Origin: Dehalococcoidales bacterium
GTDB taxonomy: Bacteria > Chloroflexota > Dehalococcoidia > Dehalococcoidales > BS750m-G39
Length of the DNA: 41,923 nt
Direction: 5' to 3'
NCBI GenBank assembly: GCA_016783245.1
Contig: JADHWY010000005.1
Coordinates: 1-41,923, forward strand
The notes below the pieces were generated by a model, which worked only from the letters and a program-made list of their open reading frames with translations, was not told where the DNA came from and made no database searches. Made by a program: the position numbers and the translations under genes. This document shows, one piece after another, positions 33,254-41,923 of this stretch (position 1 is the stretch's first letter; every line of letters starts with the position of its first letter).

Positions 33254-33382
33254 AAGAGAGGCGAAGCCTCTCTTGCATAACCAATTCCCCCTTTCCTTAC
33301 CCTGAAGTAGTAGAAAAGGGGAGTTATAGAGGGGCGTCAGCCCCTCTTTTATTATTTCCCCCTCCCTTATCAAGGGAGGGGG
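33254..33382. repeat. Composite palindromic element, copy 2 (two A units, one clear B)
   Basis: Hairpin A at 33254-33274 (AAGAGAGGC-GAA-GCCTCTCTT) is followed by a decayed B-like block. A second A at 33328-33347 (AGAGGGGC-GTCA-GCCCCTCT) ends in TTTTATTATT and could terminate plus-strand transcripts. B at 33358-33382 has an 11-bp stem, CCCCCTCCCTT/AAGGGAGGGGG, around ATC. Confidence 0.85.
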
Positions 33383-33530
33383 ATAAAGGGGGAGGGTTAC
33401 CTAATAAAAGCCTAAAGCGGGTCCCCAGGAAAATCGAAGATTTTTCTGGGTGCTTAAAGGGGGATAGGGTCACCAAACAAAGAACTACAGGAGGTAATGT
33501 GTCACTAATCATATGAACGAGTACATACCT

Positions 33531-33559
33531 TTGTCTTGAACTGGCAATTAAGCTATAAT
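33531..33559 (+). promoter_or_regulatory. Promoter of the YugP-like peptidase gene
   Basis: TTGTCT (33531-33536) and a perfect TATAAT (33554-33559) are spaced by 17 bp. Confidence 0.65.
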
Positions 33560-33593
33560 TAAGTGTTTAATTTCGGCAAGGTGGTGAGTGAAG

Positions 33594-34295
33594 ATGGGTA
33601 TTATGATGTATCTACTTTTTATGTTACCCCCGCTAATCTTTATGATTTGGGCGCAGTCGAGGGTATCGTCTGCCTACAAGAAGTATTCTAAGGTACGTAA
33701 TATGCGTGGCATGAGTGGGGTGCAGGCAGCCCAAACCCTGCTTGATTATAATGGTCTCCGTCAGGTTAGGATTGAGGGAACCAAGGGGCGGCTAACTGAC
33801 CACTATGACCCAAGGCACAAGGTGCTGCGGTTGTCATCTGATGTAGCTAGGAATCCCTCAGTGGCAGCATTGGGCATTGTAGCCCATGAGATAGGGCATG
33901 CTGTTCAGGACAACATAGGCTATGCCCCAATGAGAATACGGAGTGCCCTGGTTCCAGCAGCTAACCTGGGCAGTCGCTTCGGCTTTATATGTGTTATCCT
34001 TGGTCTAATATTATATATGTTTGGTGCTGGCTTTGGGCTAAATGTTATGTGGGCAGGGATAGGCCTGTTTGCCGCTGCGGTGCTTTTCGCCTTGGTTACT
34101 TTGCCGGTGGAGTATAATGCCTCAAATCGTGCCCGCCAAATGCTTCAGACCACGGGGCTGGTTTCGACTCAAGAGTATGCGGGGGCCAGTGCTGTTCTGT
34201 CAGCAGCAGCCCTGACCTATGTGGCTGCTTTGCTTCAGGCAGTGGCTCAGCTTTTTTACTTCGTTCTGTTGGCGGTAGGTATGGGGCGAAGGTAG
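33594..34295 (+). CDS. YugP-family membrane zinc metallopeptidase
   Basis: The protein has 233 residues from ATG 33594, preferred over a GTG 6 nt earlier because of distance from AAGGTGG. An N-terminal span is followed by the soluble zinc site VAHEIGHAVQDNIGY near 99-113 (HExxH), then PVEYNASNRA near 177-186, whose Glu may be the third ligand, and two or three more spans. This is the Zn_peptidase_2 (YugP) family. The substrate is unknown; membrane protein turnover is the usual guess. Confidence 0.85.
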   Translation: MGIMMYLLFMLPPLIFMIWAQSRVSSAYKKYSKVRNMRGMSGVQAAQTLLDYNGLRQVRIEGTKGRLTDHYDPRHKVLRLSSDVARNPSVAALGIVAHEIGHAVQDNIGYAPMRIRSALVPAANLGSRFGFICVILGLILYMFGAGFGLNVMWAGIGLFAAAVLFALVTLPVEYNASNRARQMLQTTGLVSTQEYAGASAVLSAAALTYVAALLQAVAQLFYFVLLAVGMGRR

Positions 34296-34328
34296 CAGCC
34301 TTGCCTCCACCGAGCTAACATTCCTCTG

Positions 34329-34357
34329 TTGCCTCGCTTAAGACCAGCCTGTATAAT
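34329..34357 (+). promoter_or_regulatory. Promoter of mazG
   Basis: TTGCCT (34329-34334) and TATAAT (34352-34357) are 17 bp apart; the leader includes AAGGAGG at 34373-34379. Confidence 0.6.
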
Positions 34358-34384
34358 CTGTGGTAACAACTTAAGGAGGACTTT

Positions 34385-35164
34385 TTGTCTTTACCGGAGA
34401 ACCTGAGCCAATTTGCTGCCTTGGTCGATATTATAGCTAGGTTGCGAGCGCCTGACGGCTGTCCCTGGGACAGGAAGCAGACCCATGCCTCTCTGCGGGA
34501 AAACCTTCTGGAGGAGTGTTACGAGGTATTGGAGGCTCTGGACGAGGGAGATTCAGGGAAGCTTCGTGACGAGTTAGGCGACCTCTTAATGCAGGTTATT
34601 CTTCATACTCAGATTGCCACTGAAGCCGGGGAGTTTGAGCTGGGGGATGTGGTCAAGGGTATCAATACCAAGCTAATCCATCGCCATCCCCATATCTTTG
34701 GCTCGCAAAAGGTGAAGGATGCCGATGAAGTGGCGCTTAACTGGGAGGTTCTAAAGCGGGAGGAGAGAGAACCTGATACCTCTATACTGGAAAGTGTGCC
34801 CAAGCAGATGCCTGCCCTGGGTTACAGTCAGGCGATTCAGCGCCGGGTGGCTAAGGTTGGCTTTGACTGGGAGGACGTCGATGGCGTCATAGATAAGCTG
34901 GCTGAGGAGGTTGGCGAGTTTAAGCGGGCTGAGACTAAGGAGCAGAAGGCCGGGGAGTTTGGCGATTTATTATTTACCCTGGCTAATATTGCCCGCCGGC
35001 TGGGGGTGGATTTAGAGGCAGCGCTCAGGCAGGCGAATAGGCGGTTTTACCGCCGCTTCTCCTATATGGAAGAGGTCTGCCGTAAGCGTGGGGTAAATTT
35101 GGGCGAGCTATCCTTTGATGAGCAAAACGCCCTGTGGGAGGAGGCGAAAAAGAAAGCAGAATAA
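34385..35164 (+). CDS. mazG: Nucleoside triphosphate pyrophosphohydrolase MazG
   Basis: The protein has 259 residues and starts at TTG 34385, five nt after AAGGAGG. Two MazG repeats are visible. The first has CPWDRKQTHASLRENLLEECYEVLEAL near 25-51 with the EExxE metal ligands and DELGDLLMQ. The second has EEVGEFKRA and EFGDLLFTLANIAR near 165-210. It hydrolyses NTPs to NMP and pyrophosphate, cleaning damaged nucleotides and tempering the stringent response. It ends 3 nt before the convergent tRNA-Pro. Confidence 0.92.
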   Translation: MSLPENLSQFAALVDIIARLRAPDGCPWDRKQTHASLRENLLEECYEVLEALDEGDSGKLRDELGDLLMQVILHTQIATEAGEFELGDVVKGINTKLIHRHPHIFGSQKVKDADEVALNWEVLKREEREPDTSILESVPKQMPALGYSQAIQRRVAKVGFDWEDVDGVIDKLAEEVGEFKRAETKEQKAGEFGDLLFTLANIARRLGVDLEAALRQANRRFYRRFSYMEEVCRKRGVNLGELSFDEQNALWEEAKKKAE

Positions 35165-35165
35165 A

Positions 35166-35244
<79 letters not shown>

Positions 35245-35320
35245 ATTAATCATATTATAGACAGATTTAAGCTCTTGAGCAACAATTATTAAAGGGAGTT
35301 CATTTATCAAGGTAGATTGA

Positions 35321-35435
35321 AGGGGCGGAGCCCCTCGGGAAATAATATCTCCCATTCATTTTGAGGGAGAGTTTAAGAGAGGCGAAGCCTCTCTTAAAAC
35401 AAATCTTCCCCTTCCCCTTATTAAGGGGAAGGGGA
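35321..35435. repeat. Composite palindromic element, copy 3
   Basis: Hairpin A' is at 35321-35335 (AGGGGC-GGA-GCCCCT). A weak B-like pair follows (TCTCCC...GGGAGA). The main hairpin A is at 35372-35398 (12-bp stem TTTAAGAGAGGC/GCCTCTCTTAAA around GAA). Eight bp later is B at 35407-35435 (13-bp stem around ATT). It lies directly before the mutase gene, so transcripts of that gene could carry B in their leader. Confidence 0.85.
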
Positions 35436-35460
35436 TTAAAGGGGATAGGGTTACTAAAAA

Positions 35461-36657
35461 ATGAAGTATTGCATAGTGATAATTGACGGTGCCTCGGGTT
35501 GGGCACTGCCCGAGCGTAATAACAATACCTGCCTGGAGCTGGCTCAGACGCCAAACTTGGATGCTATGGCGCGGGAAGGTATCCTGGGGCTTGCCCGCAC
35601 CGTGCCGCCAGGGATGGAACCCTCTAGTGCCTGCGCCTGTATGTCAGTGCTGGGCTACGACCCAAAGCTCTATTACCGGGGTCGGAGTGCCATTGAAGCC
35701 AGGAGCATGGGCATTCCTATTGACGATGGAGAGGTCGTTTTCCGATGCAATCTGGTGGCTATTCGTGATGGCAGAATGTGGAGCTATAGCTCAGGCTATA
35801 TCAGCACCGGGGAGGCAGAACAGCTTATCGCTGCTTTAAATGAGGGCTTGGGCGACGATAATGTGCACTTTTTCCCCGGCGTCAGCTACCGGCATATCTG
35901 TAAGCTCAAAGGGCGAGAGGATACCCTCTTGGCTACCTGCACTCCCCCCCATGATATCCCGGATAAGCCCATTGATGAGTTTATGCCCAGGGGTCCGGGG
36001 AGCGAGCCGCTTAGAGACCTGATGGCACGTTCGGAGGCTGTCCTCCGAGACCACCCAGTAAACATAGAGCGGAGGTCTCGCGGCGATATTCCAGCGACCA
36101 TGATTTGGCTCTTCTGGGGTAGTGGCAGGGTGCCTGATATGCCGGCATTCAAGCAGGTCTATGGTCTTAGCGCCGCACTTACCTCCGGGGTTGACCTCCT
36201 CCGGGGTTTAGCCCGAATGATGGGGATGTATGTATTGGATATACCAGGGGTAACCGATGGTCTGGACAATGACTACGCTGCCCAGACAGAAGGCGCCCTC
36301 AAGGCGCTTGAAGAGCATGACTTGGTGGTTATCCATATTGAAGCGCCCGACGAGGCGGCTCACGCCGGCTCCATTGATGATAAAATTGAGGCTATCCAGA
36401 GGATAGATAAAGAGGTTTTGAGCCGGCTCCGCTCTTGGCGCTTAGATAACCTGCGGCTGTTGGTTATGCCCGACCACTCAACCCCGATTAAGACCCAGAC
36501 TCATACTGACGAGCCGGTTCCATTTCTGCTCTGGGGAGCGGGCTTTGCCGCTAACGGAGCGAAAAAATTCACTGAAGCCGAGGCAAAAAGCACTGACTTT
36601 TTCATTGAGGAGGGGTATAATATTATAACTGGGCTGATAGATACAAAAATTCTTTAG
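35461..36657 (+). CDS. apgM: Cofactor-independent phosphoglycerate mutase, ApgM type (possible homoserine kinase-like subgroup)
   Basis: The protein has 398 residues of the alkaline-phosphatase superfamily. It opens MKYCIVIIDGASG (metal-binding Asp). The region around EPSSACACMSVLGYDP near 54-69 holds the candidate nucleophile serine. The end has MPDHSTPIKTQTHTDEPVPF, a His/Asp-rich metal block. Archaeal-type ApgM interconverts 2- and 3-phosphoglycerate. A related subgroup has been proposed as homoserine kinases because it sits with threonine-pathway genes, and aspartokinase lies about 0.8 kb downstream here. The two roles cannot be separated by eye. Confidence 0.85.
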   Translation: MKYCIVIIDGASGWALPERNNNTCLELAQTPNLDAMAREGILGLARTVPPGMEPSSACACMSVLGYDPKLYYRGRSAIEARSMGIPIDDGEVVFRCNLVAIRDGRMWSYSSGYISTGEAEQLIAALNEGLGDDNVHFFPGVSYRHICKLKGREDTLLATCTPPHDIPDKPIDEFMPRGPGSEPLRDLMARSEAVLRDHPVNIERRSRGDIPATMIWLFWGSGRVPDMPAFKQVYGLSAALTSGVDLLRGLARMMGMYVLDIPGVTDGLDNDYAAQTEGALKALEEHDLVVIHIEAPDEAAHAGSIDDKIEAIQRIDKEVLSRLRSWRLDNLRLLVMPDHSTPIKTQTHTDEPVPFLLWGAGFAANGAKKFTEAEAKSTDFFIEEGYNIITGLIDTKIL

Positions 36658-36717
36658 ATTACATCCTAGCAAAGTTAGGAAACTTGAGAGAAAATTATTG
36701 AAAGTAGGTGAAGAGTA

Positions 36718-37431
36718 GTGGGATTTTTTAGCAAAAATGAGCAAAAAGAATCAAAAGTATTACCTAATAGCTGTAATTTGAATAAAAATGAACTTCTAAT
36801 GCTTTTGGTTAGACCGTCTCTTGTTAAGGTATTTTCTAGAGATTCAAATGATATCTTAGAAGAATTTAAGGAAAAGTTAAATAGTTTAAATGTATTCACT
36901 TTCTTTGTTTTGGTTAAAGGTAGATTTATTGCTGTTGAAACAAATAATATAAATGGTTTAAATATGGTTCCAGTACTCACTGTTAGTGAAAGTGGACACA
37001 TTGGATATGTTTATGTTTTTAGACTAATTTTGCAGAATTATTTGCAATCTTATATGAATAATATAACAGAGGCACCTATAGAGGCTACTGAATTTTTTGG
37101 GTGTCATGATATTATAATGGTTTCGAATGGAATAGATATTGTTCGAGTGTTTTTTGATGATCAGAATGTTTTACTTCAGTTAATGCAATTTGGGTTTCCT
37201 AATGAATTTAAAGTTCCTGATATTTTTTATTTTGCTACTGTTGCTGACAATGTAACTCCATATCTCAGAGAATTGGAAGATGTATCAAAATTGATTTTGT
37301 CTAAATATAAAGATAACAAAGAGCCAGTGCAGGTTTCGGAGCTTCCAAAACTGCCTTTTGAAGTGTATGATAAATGGAATAAGTTATTTTTGAAGTCTAT
37401 TTTTGGTAGAGCTAGAAAATCTATTGAGTAG
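36718..37431 (+). CDS. AT-rich orphan protein of unknown function
   Basis: The protein has 237 residues from GTG 36718 behind an AGGTGAAGAG-like site. I recognise no family. It is soluble, mixed alpha/beta by eye, with two long charged C-terminal helices (about 185-237) and no signal peptide. Sample lines of this gene are about 30% G+C, against 50-60% in aspartokinase and the mutase on either side, with codon choice shifted to A and T in third positions. This points to recent acquisition. It separates the ApgM-type mutase from aspartokinase. Confidence 0.75.
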   Translation: MGFFSKNEQKESKVLPNSCNLNKNELLMLLVRPSLVKVFSRDSNDILEEFKEKLNSLNVFTFFVLVKGRFIAVETNNINGLNMVPVLTVSESGHIGYVYVFRLILQNYLQSYMNNITEAPIEATEFFGCHDIIMVSNGIDIVRVFFDDQNVLLQLMQFGFPNEFKVPDIFYFATVADNVTPYLRELEDVSKLILSKYKDNKEPVQVSELPKLPFEVYDKWNKLFLKSIFGRARKSIE

Positions 37432-37471
37432 AGCACAGAGTAATTATGGGTAGGCTGGTAGGGAATTAGAT

Positions 37472-38692
37472 ATGGCTCTAATCATTCAAAAATACGGTGG
37501 CTCATCGGTAGCTGATGCCGAAAGGATTAAGAATGTGGCTAGGCGCATAGCTGCTGCCAGGGCTCGGGGTGACCAGGTGGTGGTGGTGGTCTCAGCTATG
37601 GGGGATACCACCGACGACCTTATCAAGATGGCTTATCAGGTTACCCAGCAGCCCGGGGAGCGGGAGCTTGATGTCCTTCTCTCTACCGGCGAGCTCGTTT
37701 CCAGCACCCTGCTGGCAATGGCGCTAAAGAATATGGGCTATGGGGCAATCAGCCTGAGTGGCGCTCAGGCAGGGATAAGGACCGATGCTAGCCACAGCAG
37801 AGCTAGGATTCTCAATCTCAACCCCAAACGGGTGGTTGAGGAGCTGGAGAAGGGGAATATTGTCATTGTGGCTGGCTTTCAGGGGATTACCGATGAGATG
37901 GATATAACCACCCTGGGGCGGGGTGGCTCTGATACCACTGCCGTAGCTCTGGCTGCTAGCCTGGGGGCAGAGGTTTGCCAGATATATACCGATGTGGAGG
38001 GGGTGTCTACTGCTGACCCACGCCTTGTTCCCGAAGCTCAGAAGCTGGACGAGATTGGCTATGAGGAGATGCTGGAGCTGGCAACCTATGGGGCTAAGGT
38101 GGTCCACCCTCGAGCGGTTGAGCTGGGAGAGTTGTTCAATATCCCTATTCTGGTAGCCTCTAGCTTCACTGATAGTCCCGGCACATTAATTCATGGAGGG
38201 GTATCTATGGAAGTGCGAAATAAGGTGAGAAGTATAGCTCATGACCTTGATATGGCTAAGATAACTTTGGTTGGCGTTCCTGACCGACCAGGTATTGCCG
38301 CATCTATCTTTGAGCCCTTAGCTAAGGCGAATATCAGTGTGGATACCATTGTTCAGAATGCCAGTATTGAGAATATTACTGATTTAACCTTTACCGTGGC
38401 TAAAAGCCAGTTAGATAGGGCAATGGATGTGGTGAAACCTATAGCTGAGTCAATTGGTGCCAGGGAATGTGTCAGCGACTCTAGGCTGGGCAAGGTCAGT
38501 ATCATCGGCACTGGGATGCAGAATACCCCGGGCTATGCCGCCAGGATGTTTGGCGTCCTCAGTGAGCGGGGGATTAACATCCAGCTTATTACTACCTCGG
38601 AGATAAGGATAACCTGTATTATTGATGAAGCCAGGGTTAAGGACGCAGTTCAAGCCTTACACCGTGCCTTTGAGCTGGAAATAGAGGGATAG
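37472..38692 (+). CDS. lysC: Aspartokinase
   Basis: The protein has 406 residues. KYGGSSVADAERIKNVARRI near 6-25 is the kinase signature, FQGITDEMDITTLGRGGSDTTAVALA near 133-158 holds the substrate and ATP site, and two ACT domains (about 265-406) allow feedback by lysine or threonine. It phosphorylates aspartate, the first step to lysine, threonine and methionine. As the source of lysine it is also upstream of the beta-lysine cluster in metabolism, though 30 kb away. Confidence 0.94.
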   Translation: MALIIQKYGGSSVADAERIKNVARRIAAARARGDQVVVVVSAMGDTTDDLIKMAYQVTQQPGERELDVLLSTGELVSSTLLAMALKNMGYGAISLSGAQAGIRTDASHSRARILNLNPKRVVEELEKGNIVIVAGFQGITDEMDITTLGRGGSDTTAVALAASLGAEVCQIYTDVEGVSTADPRLVPEAQKLDEIGYEEMLELATYGAKVVHPRAVELGELFNIPILVASSFTDSPGTLIHGGVSMEVRNKVRSIAHDLDMAKITLVGVPDRPGIAASIFEPLAKANISVDTIVQNASIENITDLTFTVAKSQLDRAMDVVKPIAESIGARECVSDSRLGKVSIIGTGMQNTPGYAARMFGVLSERGINIQLITTSEIRITCIIDEARVKDAVQALHRAFELEIEG

Positions 38693-38739
38693 TTTAGTCA
38701 TATAGCGAGTAAATAGTGTTTCGTTGTTCCTGACTTTGC

Positions 38740-38768
38740 TTGTTTGGCTGCTTTGGCTGGAGTAAAAT
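38740..38768 (+). promoter_or_regulatory. Promoter of the TPR-gyrA unit
   Basis: TTGTTT (38740-38745) and TAAAAT (38763-38768) are 17 bp apart; GGAGG follows at about 38788. Confidence 0.5.
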
Positions 38769-38797
38769 ACTCTGATGGCTGATTAGCGGAGGCCAGG

Positions 38798-39580
38798 ATG
38801 GTATATCAGGAAGAGGAACAGGCAAGGCTGAGGCGGCAGCACAGCAAGCATGCCATAGCCCTAGCTATGCAGGGTCGGTGGCGGGAGGCGGTAGCGGCTA
38901 ACAAGGACATATTAGGAAGCTTTCCCAACGATGTTGATGCCTATAATCGTTTAGGCAGAGCCTATATTGAGCTGGGCGACTACTCGCAGGCAAAGGAAGC
39001 CTACGGGCGAGCTTTAGAGCTTGACCCATATAATGTCATTGCCCAGAAGAATCTCCGTCGTTTGTCCTATTTAGGGGAGGCGGTGGTTGGCGTAGAGGCT
39101 GATTCTGATAAGGTTGAGCCCCAGCATTTTATTGAGGATACAGGTAAGACAGGCGTGGTCGACCTTTATCACTTGGCACCACTAGAGATACTGGCCAGGA
39201 TGGTGGCTGGCGATAGGGTATATTTGAAGATAGACGAATCTGGTTTAACTGTGGAAAATGGTCGTGGTGAGTATCTGGGGCAGGTCGAGACCAGGCATGG
39301 GCAGAGACTTGTTAAATTAATGGAGGGGGGTAACAGGTATACAGCCGCCGTTGTCAGCTCAGCAGAGGACAGGGTGACTGTCATTATTAGGGAGGTATAT
39401 CAGGACCCCAGTCAGGCAGGGCAGCTTTCCTTCCCCTCAAAGGGGGTCGAGAGCCTTCGTCCTTATCTTAGCAATAAAATGCTTAGGCGTGAGTTGGAGT
39501 ATATTGAGGCTTTGGCTGAGGAGTCTGCTGATACTGAGGATGAGACAGTTGATAATCGGGAGTCAGGAGGTTTTAACTAA
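38798..39580 (+). CDS. Tetratricopeptide-repeat protein
   Basis: The protein has 260 residues. Two TPR units fill about 15-90 ([45 protein letters not shown]). The rest is an uncharacterised beta-rich region with [26 protein letters not shown], then an acidic C-terminal helix. It ends 2 nt before gyrA. TPRs mediate protein contact; the partner is unknown. No signal peptide is seen, so it is probably cytoplasmic. Confidence 0.8.
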   Translation: MVYQEEEQARLRRQHSKHAIALAMQGRWREAVAANKDILGSFPNDVDAYNRLGRAYIELGDYSQAKEAYGRALELDPYNVIAQKNLRRLSYLGEAVVGVEADSDKVEPQHFIEDTGKTGVVDLYHLAPLEILARMVAGDRVYLKIDESGLTVENGRGEYLGQVETRHGQRLVKLMEGGNRYTAAVVSSAEDRVTVIIREVYQDPSQAGQLSFPSKGVESLRPYLSNKMLRRELEYIEALAEESADTEDETVDNRESGGFN

Positions 39581-39582
39581 GT

Positions 39583-41923
39583 ATGGTTTTAGGAAAGACC
39601 AAACCGGTAAATATAGAAGATGAGATGAGTAGCTCTTACCTTGATTATGCTATGAGCGTCATCGTTTCCCGTGCCTTGCCCGATGTGCGGGATGGATTAA
39701 AGCCTGTACAGCGACGTATCCTTTATGCTATGGATGGTCTGGGGTTAAACCATACCAGCCCGCATAAGAAGAGCGCCCGTATTGTGGGTGAGGTGTTGGG
39801 CAAGTATCATCCTCATGGCGATACCTCAGTTTATGAGGCGATGGTGCGCATGGCACAGGATTTCTCTATGCGAAATGTCTTGGTTGATGGGCAGGGCAAT
39901 TTTGGCAGCGTGGATAATGACCCCCCAGCGGCTATGCGCTATACCGAGGTACGCCTGTCCCAGATTGCTGAGCAGATGTTGGTTGACATTGATAAGGATA
40001 CCGTCGACTTTATGCCTAACTTTGATGATAGCCTTAAGGAGCCTTTGGTTCTACCCACCCAGTTACCCAATTTGCTGGTTAATGGCAGCTCCGGAATCGC
40101 AGTGGGCATGGCTACCAGTATCCCCCCTCATAATCTGGGGGAGGTGTGCGATGCCATTTCCTACCTCATTGATAATCCCGGAGCCACAGTTGATGAACTT
40201 ACCCAATTTATTAAAGGTCCTGATTTCCCCACTGCGGGCATCATCCTGGCAGGAGAGGGGATTAAGAATGCCTATGCTACCGGGCATGGCAAGGTGGTAG
40301 TTCGAGCTAAGGCTCTCCTAGGGGACATGCCCGGCGTTGGACGACGTCAAATAGTTGTTACTGAGCTTCCTTATCAGACGAATAAGGCTGCCCTGGTGGA
40401 GAGAATAGCAGAGCTGGTCAAGGACAGGAAGATTGAGGGTATCAGTGGGCTGCGTGATGAGTCAGACCGTCAGGGTATGCGTATTGTCATTGAGCTGAAG
40501 AGAGAGGCTCAACCGGAGCAGGTGCTCAATAACCTTTATAAATATACCGCAATGCAGTCAGCCTTCTTCGTTAATATGCTGGCTCTGGTTGATGGTCAGC
40601 CCCGGGTAATTAGTCTTAAGGAGGCGCTTCAGTATTACATAGATTTCCGCCACGTGGTTATCACTCGGCGCTCACGGTTTGAGCTGAAACAGGCTAAGGC
40701 AAGGGCTCATATTCTGGAGGGACTTAAAATCGCCTTGGACCATATAAGCAGGGTGATTGCTGTCATCAGAAAATCGGAAACGGCTGAGACTGCTCGCCGT
40801 GAGCTTATGAGCGGCTTTGGTTTATCCCAGGCTCAGGCACAGGCTATCCTTGATATGCAGCTGCGCCGGCTGGCTAATCTGGAGCGGCGCAAGCTCCTTG
40901 ATGAATACGCCGAGGTAGTAAAAACCATTGCCTACCTGGAAGACCTTCTGGCTAACCCCAGGAGAATACTTCTCCTGATAAGGGAAGAGGTGAGCGGGTT
41001 AAAGTCTCAATATGGCGACCCACGGCGAACCGAGATAAGCGAGGAGGAGGTAACGGAATTTCGCCAGGAAGACCTTATCCCTCATCAAAGTGTGGTGGTG
41101 ACGCTCAGTAATAGAGGGTTTGTTAAAAGGGTAGTATCTCGTAGCTACAGGCCACAGCATCGCGGTGGCAAGGGTATCATCGGCATGGTAACCAGAGAGG
41201 CAGATGCAGTAAGACTCCTGGTGGTGGCTGATACCCATGACAACTTACTGTTCTTCACTAATCGGGGCAGGGTCTTCCATCTTAAGTGTTATGAAATCCC
41301 AGCCGATAGCTCCCGCGTTGCTAAAGGGACAGCGGTGATTAACCTTTTCTCCATTACTGATAATGAGAGAGTTACCGCTATGGTAGCCTTGGCTGATTTC
41401 AAGCCGGGTGCCTATTTATTGATGGCTACCCGCCAGGGGGAAATAAAAAAGACAACAGTGGACAAATTCGCTTCAGTGCGAATTAGCGGGCTTATTGCCA
41501 TGGATTTGGAGCAGGGAGATGAGTTGGTGTCAGCCTGTTTGGCCACTGATAAGGACGATGCCCTTTTAGTGACTCAAGAAGGGCAGGCAATCAGGTTTGC
41601 TGTATCTGATTTAAGGGCTGCCTCCAGAACCAGCGGCGGGGTGCGTGGCATCCGCCTGAACCCTGATGACCAGGTGGTCGGCATGGATATTGTCCTTCCT
41701 CGTGCCTTTGTTTTAACCGTTACCACAGGCGGCTTCGGTAAGCTCACCCCGGTTGCTGACTATCCAAGGCAGCATCGTGCTGGCGGCGGCGTCAGGACAT
41801 TTAAGCTTGCTGAGAAAACAGATAAAATTGCTGCCTCCAAGGTGGTTTCTCTATCTCAACAGGCAATGATTATATCGGCTGATGGCATTGTCATCCAGAC
41901 CCCGGTGAAGGAGAAAGACCCCA
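39583..41923 (+). CDS. gyrA: DNA gyrase subunit A (3' end cut by window edge)
   Basis: It is open from ATG 39583 to the window end (780 codons). The winged-helix core has [30 protein letters not shown] near 16-45, and the catalytic tyrosine is in [10 protein letters not shown] near residue 120. The C-terminal pinwheel begins with PQHRGGKG near 521-528, the gyrase box that distinguishes GyrA from ParC. It cuts and religates DNA during supercoiling. AGGAGG lies 12 nt before the start, inside the end of the TPR gene. Confidence 0.95.
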   Translation, partial: MVLGKTKPVNIEDEMSSSYLDYAMSVIVSRALPDVRDGLKPVQRRILYAMDGLGLNHTSPHKKSARIVGEVLGKYHPHGDTSVYEAMVRMAQDFSMRNVLVDGQGNFGSVDNDPPAAMRYTEVRLSQIAEQMLVDIDKDTVDFMPNFDDSLKEPLVLPTQLPNLLVNGSSGIAVGMATSIPPHNLGEVCDAISYLIDNPGATVDELTQFIKGPDFPTAGIILAGEGIKNAYATGHGKVVVRAKALLGDMPGVGRRQIVVTELPYQTNKAALVERIAELVKDRKIEGISGLRDESDRQGMRIVIELKREAQPEQVLNNLYKYTAMQSAFFVNMLALVDGQPRVISLKEALQYYIDFRHVVITRRSRFELKQAKARAHILEGLKIALDHISRVIAVIRKSETAETARRELMSGFGLSQAQAQAILDMQLRRLANLERRKLLDEYAEVVKTIAYLEDLLANPRRILLLIREEVSGLKSQYGDPRRTEISEEEVTEFRQEDLIPHQSVVVTLSNRGFVKRVVSRSYRPQHRGGKGIIGMVTREADAVRLLVVADTHDNLLFFTNRGRVFHLKCYEIPADSSRVAKGTAVINLFSITDNERVTAMVALADFKPGAYLLMATRQGEIKKTTVDKFASVRISGLIAMDLEQGDELVSACLATDKDDALLVTQEGQAIRFAVSDLRAASRTSGGVRGIRLNPDDQVVGMDIVLPRAFVLTVTTGGFGKLTPVADYPRQHRAGGGVRTFKLAEKTDKIAASKVVSLSQQAMIISADGIVIQTPVKEKDP

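Larger units (their letters stand above)
33030..33593. other. 564-bp noncoding gap filled with palindromic repeats
   Basis: It holds a REP-like GTCATTGCGAG element at 33071-33140, two hairpin-A units (33254-33274 and 33328-33347) and palindrome B (33358-33382). No protein-like frame or RNA gene is visible. The promoter at 33531-33559 serves the following gene. Confidence 0.75.

Overview
The window looks like a stretch of chromosome from a Chloroflexota bacterium, most likely a Dehalococcoidia relative. That placement is an inference from the gene set and protein style (Fur-CbiMNQO metal uptake, DUF951, archaeal-type phosphoglycerate mutase, type-2 PyrF, iron-sulfur flavoprotein) and from moderate base composition (about half G+C by eye). 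It was not tested by any search. Genes are densely packed on both strands, and many starts are preceded by sigma70-like promoters with 16-18 bp spacers.

Region 1 (1-7663) is accessory. It is bounded by two perfect copies of a 76-bp direct repeat (64-139 and 7588-7663). Inside are a LOG-family hydrolase, the C-terminal stump of a metallo-beta-lactamase/beta-CASP protein, a winged-helix regulator, and a divergent five-gene operon. The operon encodes a lysine 2,3-aminomutase-like radical SAM enzyme, two D-Ala-D-Ala-ligase-like ATP-grasp enzymes, a GNAT acetyltransferase, and a GNAT domain fused to an HDAC/acetylpolyamine-amidohydrolase-type deacetylase. The last gene is broken by one extra base inside its zinc-binding motif. 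The operon promoter (TTGACA-16-TATAAT) overlaps two identically spaced TAGGA-N8-TCCTA palindromes exactly 42 bp apart, likely sites for the divergent regulator. I infer a pathway that makes beta-lysine, ligates it into a small amide or peptide, and acetylates and deacetylates it. This is the best candidate for an undescribed system.

Region 2 (7.9-24.7 kb) is mostly housekeeping: a methylmalonyl-CoA-epimerase-like VOC protein, an iron-sulfur flavoprotein with ybeY, tRNA-Ser(GCT), miaB-yajC, a Fur regulator followed by cbiM, a PDGLE protein, cbiQ and cbiO (cobalt/nickel uptake), folC-fmdB-dtd, a small membrane protein, pyrF-DUF951-dinB, an MscS channel with a zinc-ribbon tail, ilvE, and a class II aldolase behind rpsT and relA. 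The Rel protein combines an EFDD synthetase motif with an altered hydrolase motif (HDVPEN).

Region 3 (24.7-41.9 kb) has hisS, gyrB, nadD-obgE, dnaA, fmt, a YugP-like membrane zinc peptidase, mazG, tRNA-Pro(CGG), an ApgM-type mutase, a strikingly AT-rich orphan gene, aspartokinase, a TPR protein, and gyrA running off the right edge. Three intergenic gaps (24.7, 33.2 and 35.3 kb) hold a family of composite palindromes in which a GGC-GAA-GCC-type hairpin is followed 8-10 bp later by a CCCTTCCC..GGGAAGGG palindrome. A perfect DnaA box and an AT-rich tract lie just downstream of dnaA.
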